Origin: Rhabditophanes sp. KR3021
Taxonomy: Eukaryota > Nematoda > Chromadorea > Rhabditida > Alloionematidae
DNA: 64,000 nucleotides
Direction: 5' to 3'
Assembly (NCBI GenBank): GCA_963281155.1
Contig: CAUJLY010000003.1
Span: 2,418,001-2,482,000 of the forward strand
The notes beneath the pieces are model-generated. The model saw only the letters and a list, made by a program, of their open reading frames with translations, made no database searches and was not told the origin of the DNA. This document shows, one piece after another, positions 54,549 to 64,000 of this stretch. The position numbers and the translations under genes were made by a program. Each line of letters begins with the position of its first letter. Within the stretch, counting starts at the first letter, position 1.

Positions 54549-54963
54549 AGTCAAAGGATCTAATGATCTAAAAAAGTGCTTTTTTAGTTACAAGAATGGT
54601 TCATAAATGCTTTTTAAAAAGCATATACAGTGTTCCAACTAATTAATCGATGACATTTGATCACACACATACTACCGCATTTTTTTACACCACCACATCC
54701 CAAAAAAGTAAACGCCCTCCCAACACATATCGTGACTTTCCTTCTGAAAGACGTCGTCATTCATTTTTTAACCCTAATATTACGCAATATCATACATATT
54801 TTAAAATTATTTGATTTCAATTGTACATGAATAGATCTGAAATATTCGCGTTTGTAGTTAAATATTAATTAAAGCACCTTACAAATAACAGTCATCATAA
54901 TAATATCTATCCATTTTAAGAACCTAAACATTTTCACACAAAGTAGCAGATCTAAATACATCC
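54549..54963. promoter_or_regulatory. Divergent upstream region of SET8 and strawberry notch
   Basis: 415 bp separate the two start codons on opposite strands, so the promoters of both chromatin-related genes must lie here. The central part (54660-54740) is slightly less AT-rich. No specific factor site can be claimed. Confidence 0.5.
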
Positions 54964-57900
54964 ATGGATGATCTATTGACAGCTGCTTTGGCCGAAGCAG
55001 GTTTGGATGAATTCATTTCGGCTCCCAATTCGCCTTTTGAGGCTGGACCAAAAGAACCGGTCATTTTCATAGTGGGTGATGAATCTAGTCAAAATAGTGA
55101 AAGACCAACTCCACCCAGTCTTGAAAAAAGTTTGGGGATGCCAGAACAAAGGAAACTGGCCATTAGAACAGCTCACCCGGGTAATAATAATTTGAATTTG
55201 TCGACTAGAGCTGTCGGACCTCATTTAAGGTAAGTCCGTAGTTTTAATGATCACACCAATTAATCATCTGCTTTTAGACTACCAGTCAGCAAGACTGCCC
55301 CTATTTTACATCCCCAATCAAATATTACTTCTCCAATCATTAAAGAAGAAGCTGTTATCGGTCAGAATGATCTTCGGATTGATAGTACCAATTTCCATGT
55401 TGTTGACGGGATAAGACTTTACCGAGCTAGTAATGGTAAACTATATCGCAAAAAGACGATTACTCCTGGCAACAATTTAACCACAAGACCAGTCGTACGC
55501 AATCTGCCACCGCCTTTAATGAATGGCATTGTTAGAGGACCCATCACCAATCAACAGGGAAGGCAAATAACTCGTCCCACCCTAACTAGGCTAGATTTGG
55601 TTAATAGTGACCGGGTTATGAGTATTCACAGACTGCCAATCATTAAAACAGCTCCTATATTACAAAGACAACCTCCACGAATAATAAGGTCCGAAACCAA
55701 TCTGAGGAAAGAAGAAATTATGGGTGGGAATAACTATGAAGGAGGTACAGGAAACATTAAATTCTATCACACAACAAATGAAGGAGTTGAATATAGGAAA
55801 CCCTCAAATGTTCCTACATTTCCTCCAAATTCAATCATTTCTCGTGGTTTGCCTCCTCCTAGAAATGGGAACCGCTTGCCGATGAATGGAATTAATCGTC
55901 CGCCAATTATAAGAAACACTAGTTTGATTAGGATGGATCTTTTGCCAGAAGAAAGCACTAGTGCGAACAACAAACTAGTTGCCGCAAAAGAAGAAATGAA
56001 GGCTGCTTTAAAATTAGGTGCTGACAAGGCAAAGGAACATATGTTTGAGGATGATGAAGAGAATTTAGGACACGCCGAGACATATGCTGATTACAAACCT
56101 GCCAAGTTAAGAAGTGGAAATCCTCACCCGGATTCAGTTGTAGAAACTGCCAGTTTGAGTTCAGTCGCTCCTCCAGATGTCAGGTATCAAGTGAAGATTC
56201 CGGAAGAATTCATTGATCAGGGAACTATTTCTGCATTGCAATTGGAGGTCGTCATCTATGCCTGCCAAATGCACGAAAACATGCTAGCTAACGGAGAAAG
56301 AGCAGGGTTTTTCATGGGTGACGGAGCTGGTATTGGAAAAGGTAGAACTATTGCCAGTATCATTTACGAGAACTACTTGCATGGGCGAAGAAAAGCACTA
56401 TGGTTGTCTGTTTCGACTGATTTAAGGTGGGATACTGAAAGGGATTTACGGGATATTGGTGCTGATTTAAGTGTAGTTTCATTAAACAAACTCAAATATG
56501 CAAAGATTAATGGTCCAGGGTAAGTTACTACATTAATCTATATCTATTTTAACTCATATTTTTATTTTTTAGTAAGTCGTTGAAGATCTTAAGAAGGGAA
56601 AATTTAACCAAACTGAAAATTGGAATAAAAGAATATTGATATCAAAATTTAATAGTATTCTGCAATTTCATTATTTGGGCCCAAAAAGAATCTCTTACCA
56701 GTGTCTAAAATGCCCTGGAACATCAACTCAGCCACTTCATCATTCTTCTCTGGAAACATTGACGATACATTGCCAAGCAGTTGACTGTTTCATTTAGTTT
56801 GCCACTGTTGTAGCTCTTACTATCTTTAATGTCATCTATTGTTATGTAGTTAACTTGGATGGCAGGATCTCAAAGTTGCTAAGATATCCTTCTTCCTCAA
56901 AACTACTTAGAAATATCACTTCAGGTTCATCCAAAAACAGTATATTATAAATATAATATGTTTTAACTTACCGATATCCATCAGCTCACCATGCTTTCAC
57001 CCACAGGAACAGCATTATTAATTGTTTTTGCTTGATCTAAAAGAGAATAGTAATTATAATAGTAATTCATGTTTTTAAACATATCTTCAGCATCATCTAT
57101 TTCAGTCCCTGTAGAACCAATTACTTTCCGAGCTTCCTTTAACGTTGGTTCTAAGCTTGATTGACTAAACTTAGGACATAATTGCCTAAGAATAGTCCTT
57201 GTTTCATCATGATTAGTAAGTCCTCAGTTTTGATTTTTCTTTCATTGATAGTAGGTTAGAAATAAAATACCTAGTTTGAGGCGATCTTGTTGGAACTAAA
57301 TAAATAAGTAATTGAAATTTCATTTAAAAGCGTCCACATAAAATAGCTTGAAGCTAATATTGATTAAAAATATATAAACTATTACTTAGATTAATTATTA
57401 TTTTCAGAGAATAATTTCAAAAAAGGAGTTATCTTTGCAACTTATTCAAGTTTAATCGGGGAATGTCGAAGTGCTAAAAGTAAATACAGAACTCGGCTAA
57501 AGCAATTGTTACATTGGTTCGGATCGGATTATGACGGACCAATTATTTTTGATGAGTGTCATAAGGCTAAAAATCTGTGCCCCGCTGCTGGATCTAAACC
57601 GACTAAAACGGGTAAAGTAGTTATGGAGCTCCAAAATTTGCTACCTAATGCTAGGATTGTGTATGCATCGGCTACTGGAGCTACAGAACCTAAGAATATG
57701 GCGTATATGACTAGATTGGGTCTGTGGGGTAAAGGTAAGTTAGCAAACTATTTAAATATCTACTTCATTTGTAAAGGAACTATTTAAATATCTACTTCAT
57801 TTGTAAAGGAGCCATTTAAATATCTACTTAATTTATAAATGACTTCTAAAATATTTTATTAATTTGGAAATCTATTGTAGGCCAAAGTTTTCCTGAATTT

Positions 57901-60804
57901 TCGGATTTTATTAATGCTGTCGAAAGGAGAGGAGTTGGTGCTATGGAATTGGTTGCTATGGATATGAAGCAGCGAGGGTTGTATCTGGCCAGGCAATTAT
58001 CTTTCAGAGGAGTAACATTCCGCGTTGAAGAAGTAGCCCTTGCCGATAACTTCATCTTTGCATATGACGAAAGTGTCAAAATTTGGCTTGATGTAAGGAG
58101 ACATTTCCAAAAAGCCTTAGCAATTTTATCTGAAGATGAGAAGATTTCTCACAAACTAGTTTGGGGTCAATTTTGGGCTGCTCATCAGAGATTCTTCAAG
58201 TATCTGTGTATTGCTGCTAAAGTTCAGGCTTGTGTAAACATAGCCAAAGAAGCTTTAAAAAATAACAAATGTGTCGTAATCGGGTTACAAAGCACAGGGG
58301 AAGCTCGAACTTTGGAGCAATTGGAAGAAAATGGAGGAGAATTGACTGAATTTGTTTCTACAGCAAAAGCTGTCTTACAAGGGCTAATTGAAAAGCACTT
58401 TCCTACCTTGGATAATTCATTCGGTGGAAAATGCGATATTTTTTCAGACTTCGATAGGATGCTTGGAACTAGTAAAGGCAAGAAAAACAACAAGAGAAAG
58501 AAGAATTCAGTTGACACCTTGTTTGATGAGATGGATGAATTCAATAGTCCTGCTGAACCTAAAGCAAAGCGAAATCGACTGCCAAGCAACAGACATTCTT
58601 CTTCTGACGAAGACAGTGACTCAGACGACGATGAGGATGATGATGAAATTGCCATTGGAAATGACGAAGAATCTTGGCAAAAGTTATTAGAGGCTGAAGC
58701 TCAAACCTCCTCCGAAGAAGATGATTCCGATGATAGTGGATCTAATAGCGAGACTGAAAGCAACACCTCGCATCAAAATCATTCCAGTGACGAAGAAAAA
58801 GAAGAAGAGGCTGAGGAGGAAGAATTCAATCCTTTTATGCACGATTTTACCGCAACTGATCCTTGGGCTGATAAACAGACAATCCTGGAAGAAGGTGGTG
58901 AAAAGTTGTCCAAGTCCGAAACTAGGGAACAAAAAAAGATGATGAAACAGATGGAAAAAGAAGCAAAACGAAAACAAAAGGATAGGAAAAAGAGGAAGAA
59001 GCAAAAGAGGAGGGATAAGATCGCCGAAATCGTTAGACGTAAGGAAGAAATGAAAAGTGACGCTATGAAGTCTTCTGCTCAAGAATTCATGTTATCCTCC
59101 AAGATCTTAGAGCACGATGATATGGAAGTAACTGGAGCTAACCTAGGGTTTATCAAAACCGAATTACTAGCCGCCGTCGAAAGACTGGGAGACAAGTTAC
59201 CTCCAAACACCTTAGATCAGTTGATAGATGAGTTGGGCGGACCTGAATTTGTGGCTGAAATGACTGGAAGAAAGGGACGAGTTGTAACGAAGGAAAATGG
59301 TGAAATAGAATATCAGCAAAGACACGTTGGAATGGATGCGACAGTGGAATTAATGAATGTTGAGGAAAAACACAAATTCATGAACGGCGAAAAGCTAATT
59401 GCAATTATCTCCGAAGCTGCCTCTTCTGGTATTTCTCTGCAAGCTGATAGAAGAGCCGTAAATACAAGAAGAAGAGTGCACATCACTATGGAGCTTCCTT
59501 GGTCTGCCGATAAAGCTATCCAACAGTTTGGTAGAACACACAGAAGTAACCAAGTTAGTGCACCAGAGTATCTATTTCTGATTTCGGAACTTGCCGGAGA
59601 AAAAAGATTTGCTTCCATTGTTGCCAAAAGATTGGAATCTCTTGGGGCTTTAACTCACGGAGACAGAAGAGCTACCGAAAGTCGTGATCTATCCCAATTC
59701 AACCTCGATAATAAGTACGGGCGTCAAGCTCTTGAAATTTGCCTAAAGTCAATTGTTGGATTAATTCCTCCATTTATGGAACCCCCAGCGAACTACAAGC
59801 CAGGTAATTTCTTTTCCGACATGAATCAGTATCTGGAAGGCGTTGGAGTTCTTAGCGTTAACAAGCAAAACCAATATTCAATTGAGCGGGATGGTACTTC
59901 TATTTCGAAATTCTTGAATAGGTTGCTTGGATTACCCGTTCATGCTCAAAATGCTCTATTTGACTACTTTACAATGATCTTAACGGAGCTTATTAAAGTA
60001 GCTAAACATGATGGAACATTTGACATGGGAATCATGGATATTGGAACAGGGGAAAATCATGTCCGTAATCTGGAAACACGTGTATTTGCTGGCAAGTTAG
60101 AATACAATACATTCAGAGTGGAAATGCAGAAGATTAGTGTTGAAAGAGGAATGAGTTGGGAAGAAGCACTGTGCATTCACAAGGTTCATAATAATGCTAA
60201 CGATGGATTTTACATCTGTCCCTATGGGAATCTAGGAAGACATCAAATTTTGCTTGTTTGTGAAGTTGGAGGAAAAAGAGCTTTCGAAGGGGAGGAGCAT
60301 TTGTATTCAGTAACGAAGCCTCAAATGGGAAGAATTCAAAAATTGGAAAGGTTAGGAGAAATCCTTAAAAGACACAAGAAAGTAGAGTTAGGTGAAGCTG
60401 AAGAGATTTGGAAGCATGTGTATGAGCATTCAGCTACTGGATGTCAGCATAAATACTATCACGGGAAGTGTAAAATCGAAAGAAACACGTATTGTGAAAT
60501 AGGTCGAAGAACAAGAACCTTCTTTGTTCTATCAGGTAGTGTTTTATCAGTTTGGCCAATTATCGAAGACGTCTTGTCTGGTGGCCAGTCAAATCCAGTG
60601 CAAAAGAACAGCAACGGCCGTGAGCTTCCACGTAAAACAGCAAAGATGCAAGTTGTCAGAGTTCGTACAAACGAAAATCAAAAAATCGTTGGTCTCAGCA
60701 TCCAATCCTACTTTGTTCGAAGCTTAGTTGCTCGACTAGAATCTCATTGCGGTGGTGTTCGTGATGCCGATTCATTTATAAATGGTCGTCCAATTTCTAG
60801 CTAA
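54964..60804 (+). CDS. sno: Strawberry notch (SBNO) helicase-like co-regulator
   Basis: Exons are 54964-55229, 55278-56519, 57408-57734 and 57881-60804, about 1585 residues. The N-terminal third is Pro/Arg/Asn-rich. The SBNO helicase core then shows Walker [12 protein letters not shown] (about 436), [19 protein letters not shown] box [91 protein letters not shown] and [20 protein letters not shown]. The insert at 58.4-59.1 kb is acidic then Lys/Arg-rich. C. elegans counterparts (let-765/nsh-1) regulate EGF and Notch pathway transcription in the nucleus. Exons 1-2 and 3-4 join in phase. The junction 56519/57408 gives GGA-GAA-stop if canonical sites are used, although family alignment shows no missing residues. 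Either a weak donor at 56513 (GTCCAG), an unseen microexon or a sequence change must explain it. The host intron contains an antisense pseudogene. Confidence 0.93.
56600..57220 (-). pseudogene. Decayed antisense gene fragment inside a strawberry-notch intron
   Basis: Read on the minus strand, most of the intron 56520-57407 is protein-like. Blocks are [66 protein letters not shown], then after a frame change ELMDI at a GTAAGT donor (56973). Further on come [40 protein letters not shown] and [20 protein letters not shown] with [15 protein letters not shown]. Frame changes and stops separate the blocks, and a probable intron is retained, so this is an unprocessed dead copy rather than a retrocopy. 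The parent family is not recognised. Confidence 0.5.
57748..57843. repeat. Three 32 bp tandem repeats in a strawberry-notch intron
   Basis: Units starting at 57748, 57780 and 57812 (ctatttaaatatctacttca ...) are nearly identical for the first two copies and diverged in the third. They make up most of the 146 bp intron 57735-57880. Confidence 0.9.
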
Positions 60805-61233
60805 CCTGTCGGTACAATTATAATTGCTTATGAATTCCATATTTTTTAATTGTTAATTATAGTGTAAATTGTTAGTGATACTTTAATGGTTCTTTATTGA
60901 GACGTATGGCCCTCTAATAAATAAAAATCTGTTAACCTATTTCTAATTTTTGTAAGTTAATTGTTTTTATTAGCAAGTTCAAACATATTTAACAGTTCTG
61001 TTTATTTATTCATTTAACGAAACCTAAAATAATCTTTTTTCCAAGCAGTAATTAAAATAAAATGTTGGAGGTGAAAGAGCTTTCAATTAGTATTTTCATA
61101 TCAAGAATATCCCAATTTTTCCCCATTTTTGTTATGGGATTCAATTACATATAAGAATATTTGTCTAATTATGTTTCTGACAAGTGTATTTATATAAAAC
61201 CGTTTAATAAATACATATGACTGTTATAAAAAG
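60805..61233. other. 3' flank of strawberry notch
   Basis: AATAAA at 60916-60921 is the likely poly(A) signal. A short frame at 61062 starts MLEVKELSI; its first three codons end at GAG-GTGAAAG, which could be a donor leading in phase to the exon at 61234. That is weakly supported. Confidence 0.4.
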
Positions 61234-61566
61234 CCTGGAGGTGCATTCTCTTCATACACAGAATCTATCAATGACCCAATCAAGAAAGAGTACCTGCCAT
61301 CTTCTGAACTAAGACTAGGGACCAATTCAGTGTTTGTCTTTACCAAAGAACAGTTGAAGAACTTTGGAGACAGGATCAAAAGCTTATCCAATGATCCTCC
61401 AATCAAGCCTATTTACGACTGGAAGGGAAAAGGGTTGGCAGACCTCCACTCAGGTTGTTTGAGAAAATTCATTGCGGTGAAGAAATTGATTAATGATTTG
61501 TCTGAATCTTACAAGATCGGTAAGAGCAAGCATAAGAAAGTAGGTGAGAATGAAGCAGGCGATTAA
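61234..61566 (+). CDS. Hydrophilic protein or 3' exon with unresolved start
   Basis: About 110 codons read PGGAFSSYTESINDPIKKEY ... FVFTKEQLKNFGDRIKSLSN ... IKPIYDWKGKGLADLHSGCL ... and end SKHKKVGENEAGD-stop. Composition and codon use are clearly coding. The region is less AT-rich than its flanks and has no stop, but no good initiator: the first in-frame ATG is at 61330 and the frame is closed by a stop about 30 bp upstream of 61234. Either it is the last exon of a gene whose short first exon (possibly at 61062) is hard to see, or it is a 5'-truncated copy. The family is not recognised. A basic Lys-rich tail could bind nucleic acid, but this is speculative. Confidence 0.4.
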   Translation, partial: PGGAFSSYTESINDPIKKEYLPSSELRLGTNSVFVFTKEQLKNFGDRIKSLSNDPPIKPIYDWKGKGLADLHSGCLRKFIAVKKLINDLSESYKIGKSKHKKVGENEAGD

Positions 61567-61768
61567 TAAGACAAGTTCGCCACTCATTTTGACAGAAATT
61601 GATTGTGTATAAAGTTTAAAAAAATGACTTTCCTCTCATTAATATATTTTTGGTCGCATATTATTTAGTTATTAATTATGTAGATTATAATTTTTATTAT
61701 CTTGATTTCTAAAATCTAAATTTTAGTACCTTATAAACAACGATATTTAAATAGGCAAGGCCTCCATC

Positions 61769-62652
61769 ATGTTATTTAACATATTATACATTTTATTTCC
61801 ATGCCTTTATACCATTGTGCAATGCGGAACTATTTATTCAAAAGGAAACCCTCTTCAAAATCAATTTAATAGATTTGTGGAAGTGCAGCAGGAAATATGC
61901 AGCACGTTTGCATGCAAATTTAATGGAACTTGTGTTGTGACTTTCAAATCAACAACAGCTGAGCCTATTTGTCAATGTTCTAGAGATTGTTACAAAGGAT
62001 TGAATTGTGAAATAGATAAATGTAAAGTTGACAAGGATAAACATCCAGTAGGATTTGTGTTTATGTTTATATTCTTTGTGACATCACTTTCATACCTTGT
62101 GGTTTGTGTGAGATTTGTCTTTTTTTACGCTAAGAAAATTCACCTTAAAGTAGGTAGTTAATATTATAGTATTCATATTATTAACAATTTTAGATAACAC
62201 TATTTAATGGGAGAAATGGTTTTTTTAGAAATAATGAATCATCCCCTGTCCGAAGGACTGATACTTACACAGACCAACCTTCTTCAGGGCAATCCTTTCA
62301 ATCAAATGGTAGTAAAAGTTGTCCAAATAAACGCATTGAAACTCAATTTATGTCTCCGTTAAACCTTGATCATTTAGAGGATAACCCACCACAAGGAATG
62401 CAAAATACCAGGGTGGAAACGGATGAGACTACCGATTTAAGTGTTCCTTATGATGATTCAAGAGCAAAACGTAAGATTCTAATTAATAAACCAATTAGAT
62501 CCACTAACAAATATGGGTTTAAGGAGGTAGTATATGGTGGCAGTTACTCAGACTCTTCTTCTGTCTGTAGTCTGGAACAAACTCAGGAAATAGATCCTGT
62601 AGATGAAATTATCTTAAATCGTTTGAAACCAAAGGAAAGGCTTCAGTATTAA
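61769..62652 (+). CDS. Single-pass membrane protein with one EGF-like domain
   Basis: Two exons (61769-62149, 62194-62652) give 279 residues. A signal peptide (ILYILFPCLYTIVQC) is followed by a short ectodomain with an EGF-like module (CSTFACKFNGTCVV ... PICQCSRDCYKGLNCEIDKC). A membrane segment comes next (VGFVFMFIFFVTSLSYLVVCVRF region, about 91-113), then a cytoplasmic tail of about 160 residues rich in Ser, Asn and Asp, with a basic stretch RAKRKILINK. The layout (one EGF, juxtamembrane stalk, TM, tail) resembles EGF-family ligands such as LIN-3/Spitz. The EGF spacing is irregular, so a ligand role is only a possibility. AATAAA lies at 62691, and the convergent fucosyltransferase ends 86 bp away, so the two 3' UTRs probably overlap. 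Confidence 0.7.
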
Positions 62653-62738
62653 TCAAAATTAGAATGCATTTATTTGTTTTTGATAATTATAATAAAATCG
62701 CAAATATTTATTTAGCAATAAATTAAATAACTTAATTT

Positions 62739-63975
62739 TTACAATGGTGGATTGATTTCTAAAACTTTCCAGTTTTTAATATTTTTAATATCTACTTTGT
62801 TGGTCCTCCACTTTCTGATAACATCTCGCATGATTTCTGTTTCAAATAAACTATTTGCTTCTTTGCCATACCATTTTCTCCATACGTATCCTTTTGCAAA
62901 GCATTTAGTTGTACGCAAAAAGTGTCTTCTAGCATTGTAAAAAACTTTATGAAATACTTTGTTCTTGTTCTTTTTAATATCTACTATTTTGCGACACAGT
63001 GAACAAAAGTTATCATCGTACTTATCAATTTCTTGTGCATTCCATCCATCATTTCTATAAGCAAAATATTTTAAATATTCTTTAGGATTGCCAATCAGCC
63101 ATTCCAAATATTCAGCTAATTGTTTTGGCGATTCGAAATCATCCATAGCTATAAAACTGTGAGGAGGACTATTTTTATATATTTGACGTACACTAACAAT
63201 TGGAACTGAATTATATGAAGCCCTTTTCCAGTACTTCTTAGTTCTATAATTTCATAATTGAAAATTGTAATCTAATAAACTTACATGTACCCAATACAAT
63301 CAGAGTTTTCTAATGCCAAATAAAAATAGTGTTGTTCGTATAGTTTTTGGAATTTAAAACTTTCTTTAGGATAAATTAAGGTATTGTTATTGCATGTCCC
63401 AAATTAATTAACTTTTATAAACGCCTGGAGCAATCTTACGCTTATTTCTCTTTGGGAATGAGTTATCTTAAATATGAGTAAAAGGAATAAATATAATTTA
63501 TCTAAACTTACGCAATCAGAATTCGTCCATATAATTGTCTTTTCCTTCCTTGTAAAATATTCTTTTTATCAAATTGAAACTTATAAGAAAATAGTATAGG
63601 TAATTGAGCTTTACCTTTACGCCAGGGTCCTCCGTAGCCTCTTTGAACAGTTGAAGAAGGCGAAAAAGTATAAGACATATTAAAGAAATTTCTATGTGTC
63701 CATTTAGTTTGTCCTTTCAATAAACTGTACAATTGTAAACACTATTTAAATTTAACTTACTTAACTTGAATGTGAAATGGAGGTTCCATGTTTTGATAAA
63801 CATAAATTTGATTAGGAGAACGATATTGAGGAACATCTCGATTAACCATTTTACCTTCTTTGAACAAAACCACGTCAGTATTCTTAATTAATTTACCATT
63901 TTTCGTGTAAGAGCATTGTGGATAATGTGGACAATCTAATCTGTATTTTTCATTTGTCCATTGCAATATTAAAAT
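62739..63975 (-). CDS. Alpha-1,3-fucosyltransferase (GT10), 5' part outside window, one in-frame stop
   Basis: Exons on the minus strand are 63761-63975, 63615-63724, 63512-63561, 63285-63466 and 62739-63243; junctions are in phase. GT10 signatures in order: ILQWTNEKYRLDCPHYPQCS, DVVLFKEG, DVPQYRSPNQIYVYQNMEPP, NFFNMSYTFSPSSTVQRGYG, TIIWTNSDCITHSQRE, YFYLALENSDCIGYITKKYW, ASYNSVPIVSVRQIYKNSPP and HSFIAMDDFESPKQLAEYLE, then a Cys-containing tail. GT10 enzymes are Golgi type II membrane proteins that transfer fucose from GDP-fucose to GlcNAc on N-glycans. The N-terminal cytoplasmic, membrane and stem parts lie beyond 64000. A TAA codon (63404-63406) falls in frame between AFIKVN and FGTCNNNT, a position normally carrying an acidic residue in the VDxFGxC motif, with no intron that removes it cleanly. 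The gene may therefore be a recent pseudogene, or the base may be an error. Confidence 0.8.
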
Positions 63976-64000
63976 CTATACAAAGGTAACAAATTAAAAA

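Noticed and set aside
58224..59082. Minus-strand Ser/Phe/Leu-rich frames opposite strawberry notch.
   Set aside because: Antisense shadows of the acidic and Lys-rich coding insert.

Overview
The window is animal nuclear DNA, AT-rich and intron-rich, and almost certainly from a nematode. The evidence is a cuticle collagen with the nematode N-terminal domain (22.7-23.7 kb), a divergent nematode-type supplementary nuclear receptor (19.8-21.2 kb), an EVA-1-like double SUEL-lectin receptor, ShKT-domain secreted proteins and many introns of about 45-60 nt with TTT(N)AG-type acceptors. I cannot name the species. All gene models below were built by hand by joining open frames across GT-AG introns and checking that phases match. 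No transcript data were available.

Layout. 1-10.3 kb: a sushi/CCP protein leaving the left edge (minus), a small Cys-rich-N-terminus gene (plus) and a seven-exon eva-1 (minus). 10.3-15.1 kb: no gene seen. 15.1-16.5 kb: a kappaB-Ras (NKIRAS)-like GTPase with a long N-terminal extension (minus). 16.5-19.8 kb: no gene seen. 19.8-23.7 kb: a nuclear receptor (plus) and a cuticle collagen (minus). 26.3-30.1 kb: a tight minus-strand run of FCF1, PEX11 and UDP-glucose 4-epimerase. FCF1 shares a 175 bp divergent promoter with HBS1 (30.2-32.0 kb, plus). 32.4-39.6 kb (plus): a PH-like protein, decayed PTP and Tc1 fragments, an unrecognised 548-residue helical protein and a Na+/H+ exchanger. 40.6-43.7 kb: the NHR-23/ROR orthologue (minus). 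46.8-51.3 kb (minus): two tandem ShKT genes and an EB/lustrin-like/Kunitz gene. 51.6-60.8 kb: AVL9 and the H4K20 methyltransferase SET8/KMT5A (minus), divergent from strawberry notch (plus). 61.2-64 kb: an ORF of unresolved start, an EGF membrane protein (plus) and an alpha-1,3-fucosyltransferase (minus) leaving the right edge.

Most genes are conserved housekeeping or developmental genes. The receptor NHR-23, the collagen, EVA-1 and the secreted Cys-rich proteins fit worm moulting and cuticle biology and axon guidance. FCF1 and HBS1 both act on the small ribosomal subunit and sit head to head.

I found no undescribed multi-gene system that I can defend. The most unusual things are: (i) a duplicated exon-boundary unit in SET8 that multiplies PIP-degron-like motifs; (ii) decayed coding fragments lodged in introns of four genes; (iii) a kappaB-Ras with an altered NKxD motif; (iv) an in-frame stop in an otherwise intact fucosyltransferase; (v) a reading-frame mismatch at the invaded strawberry-notch intron.
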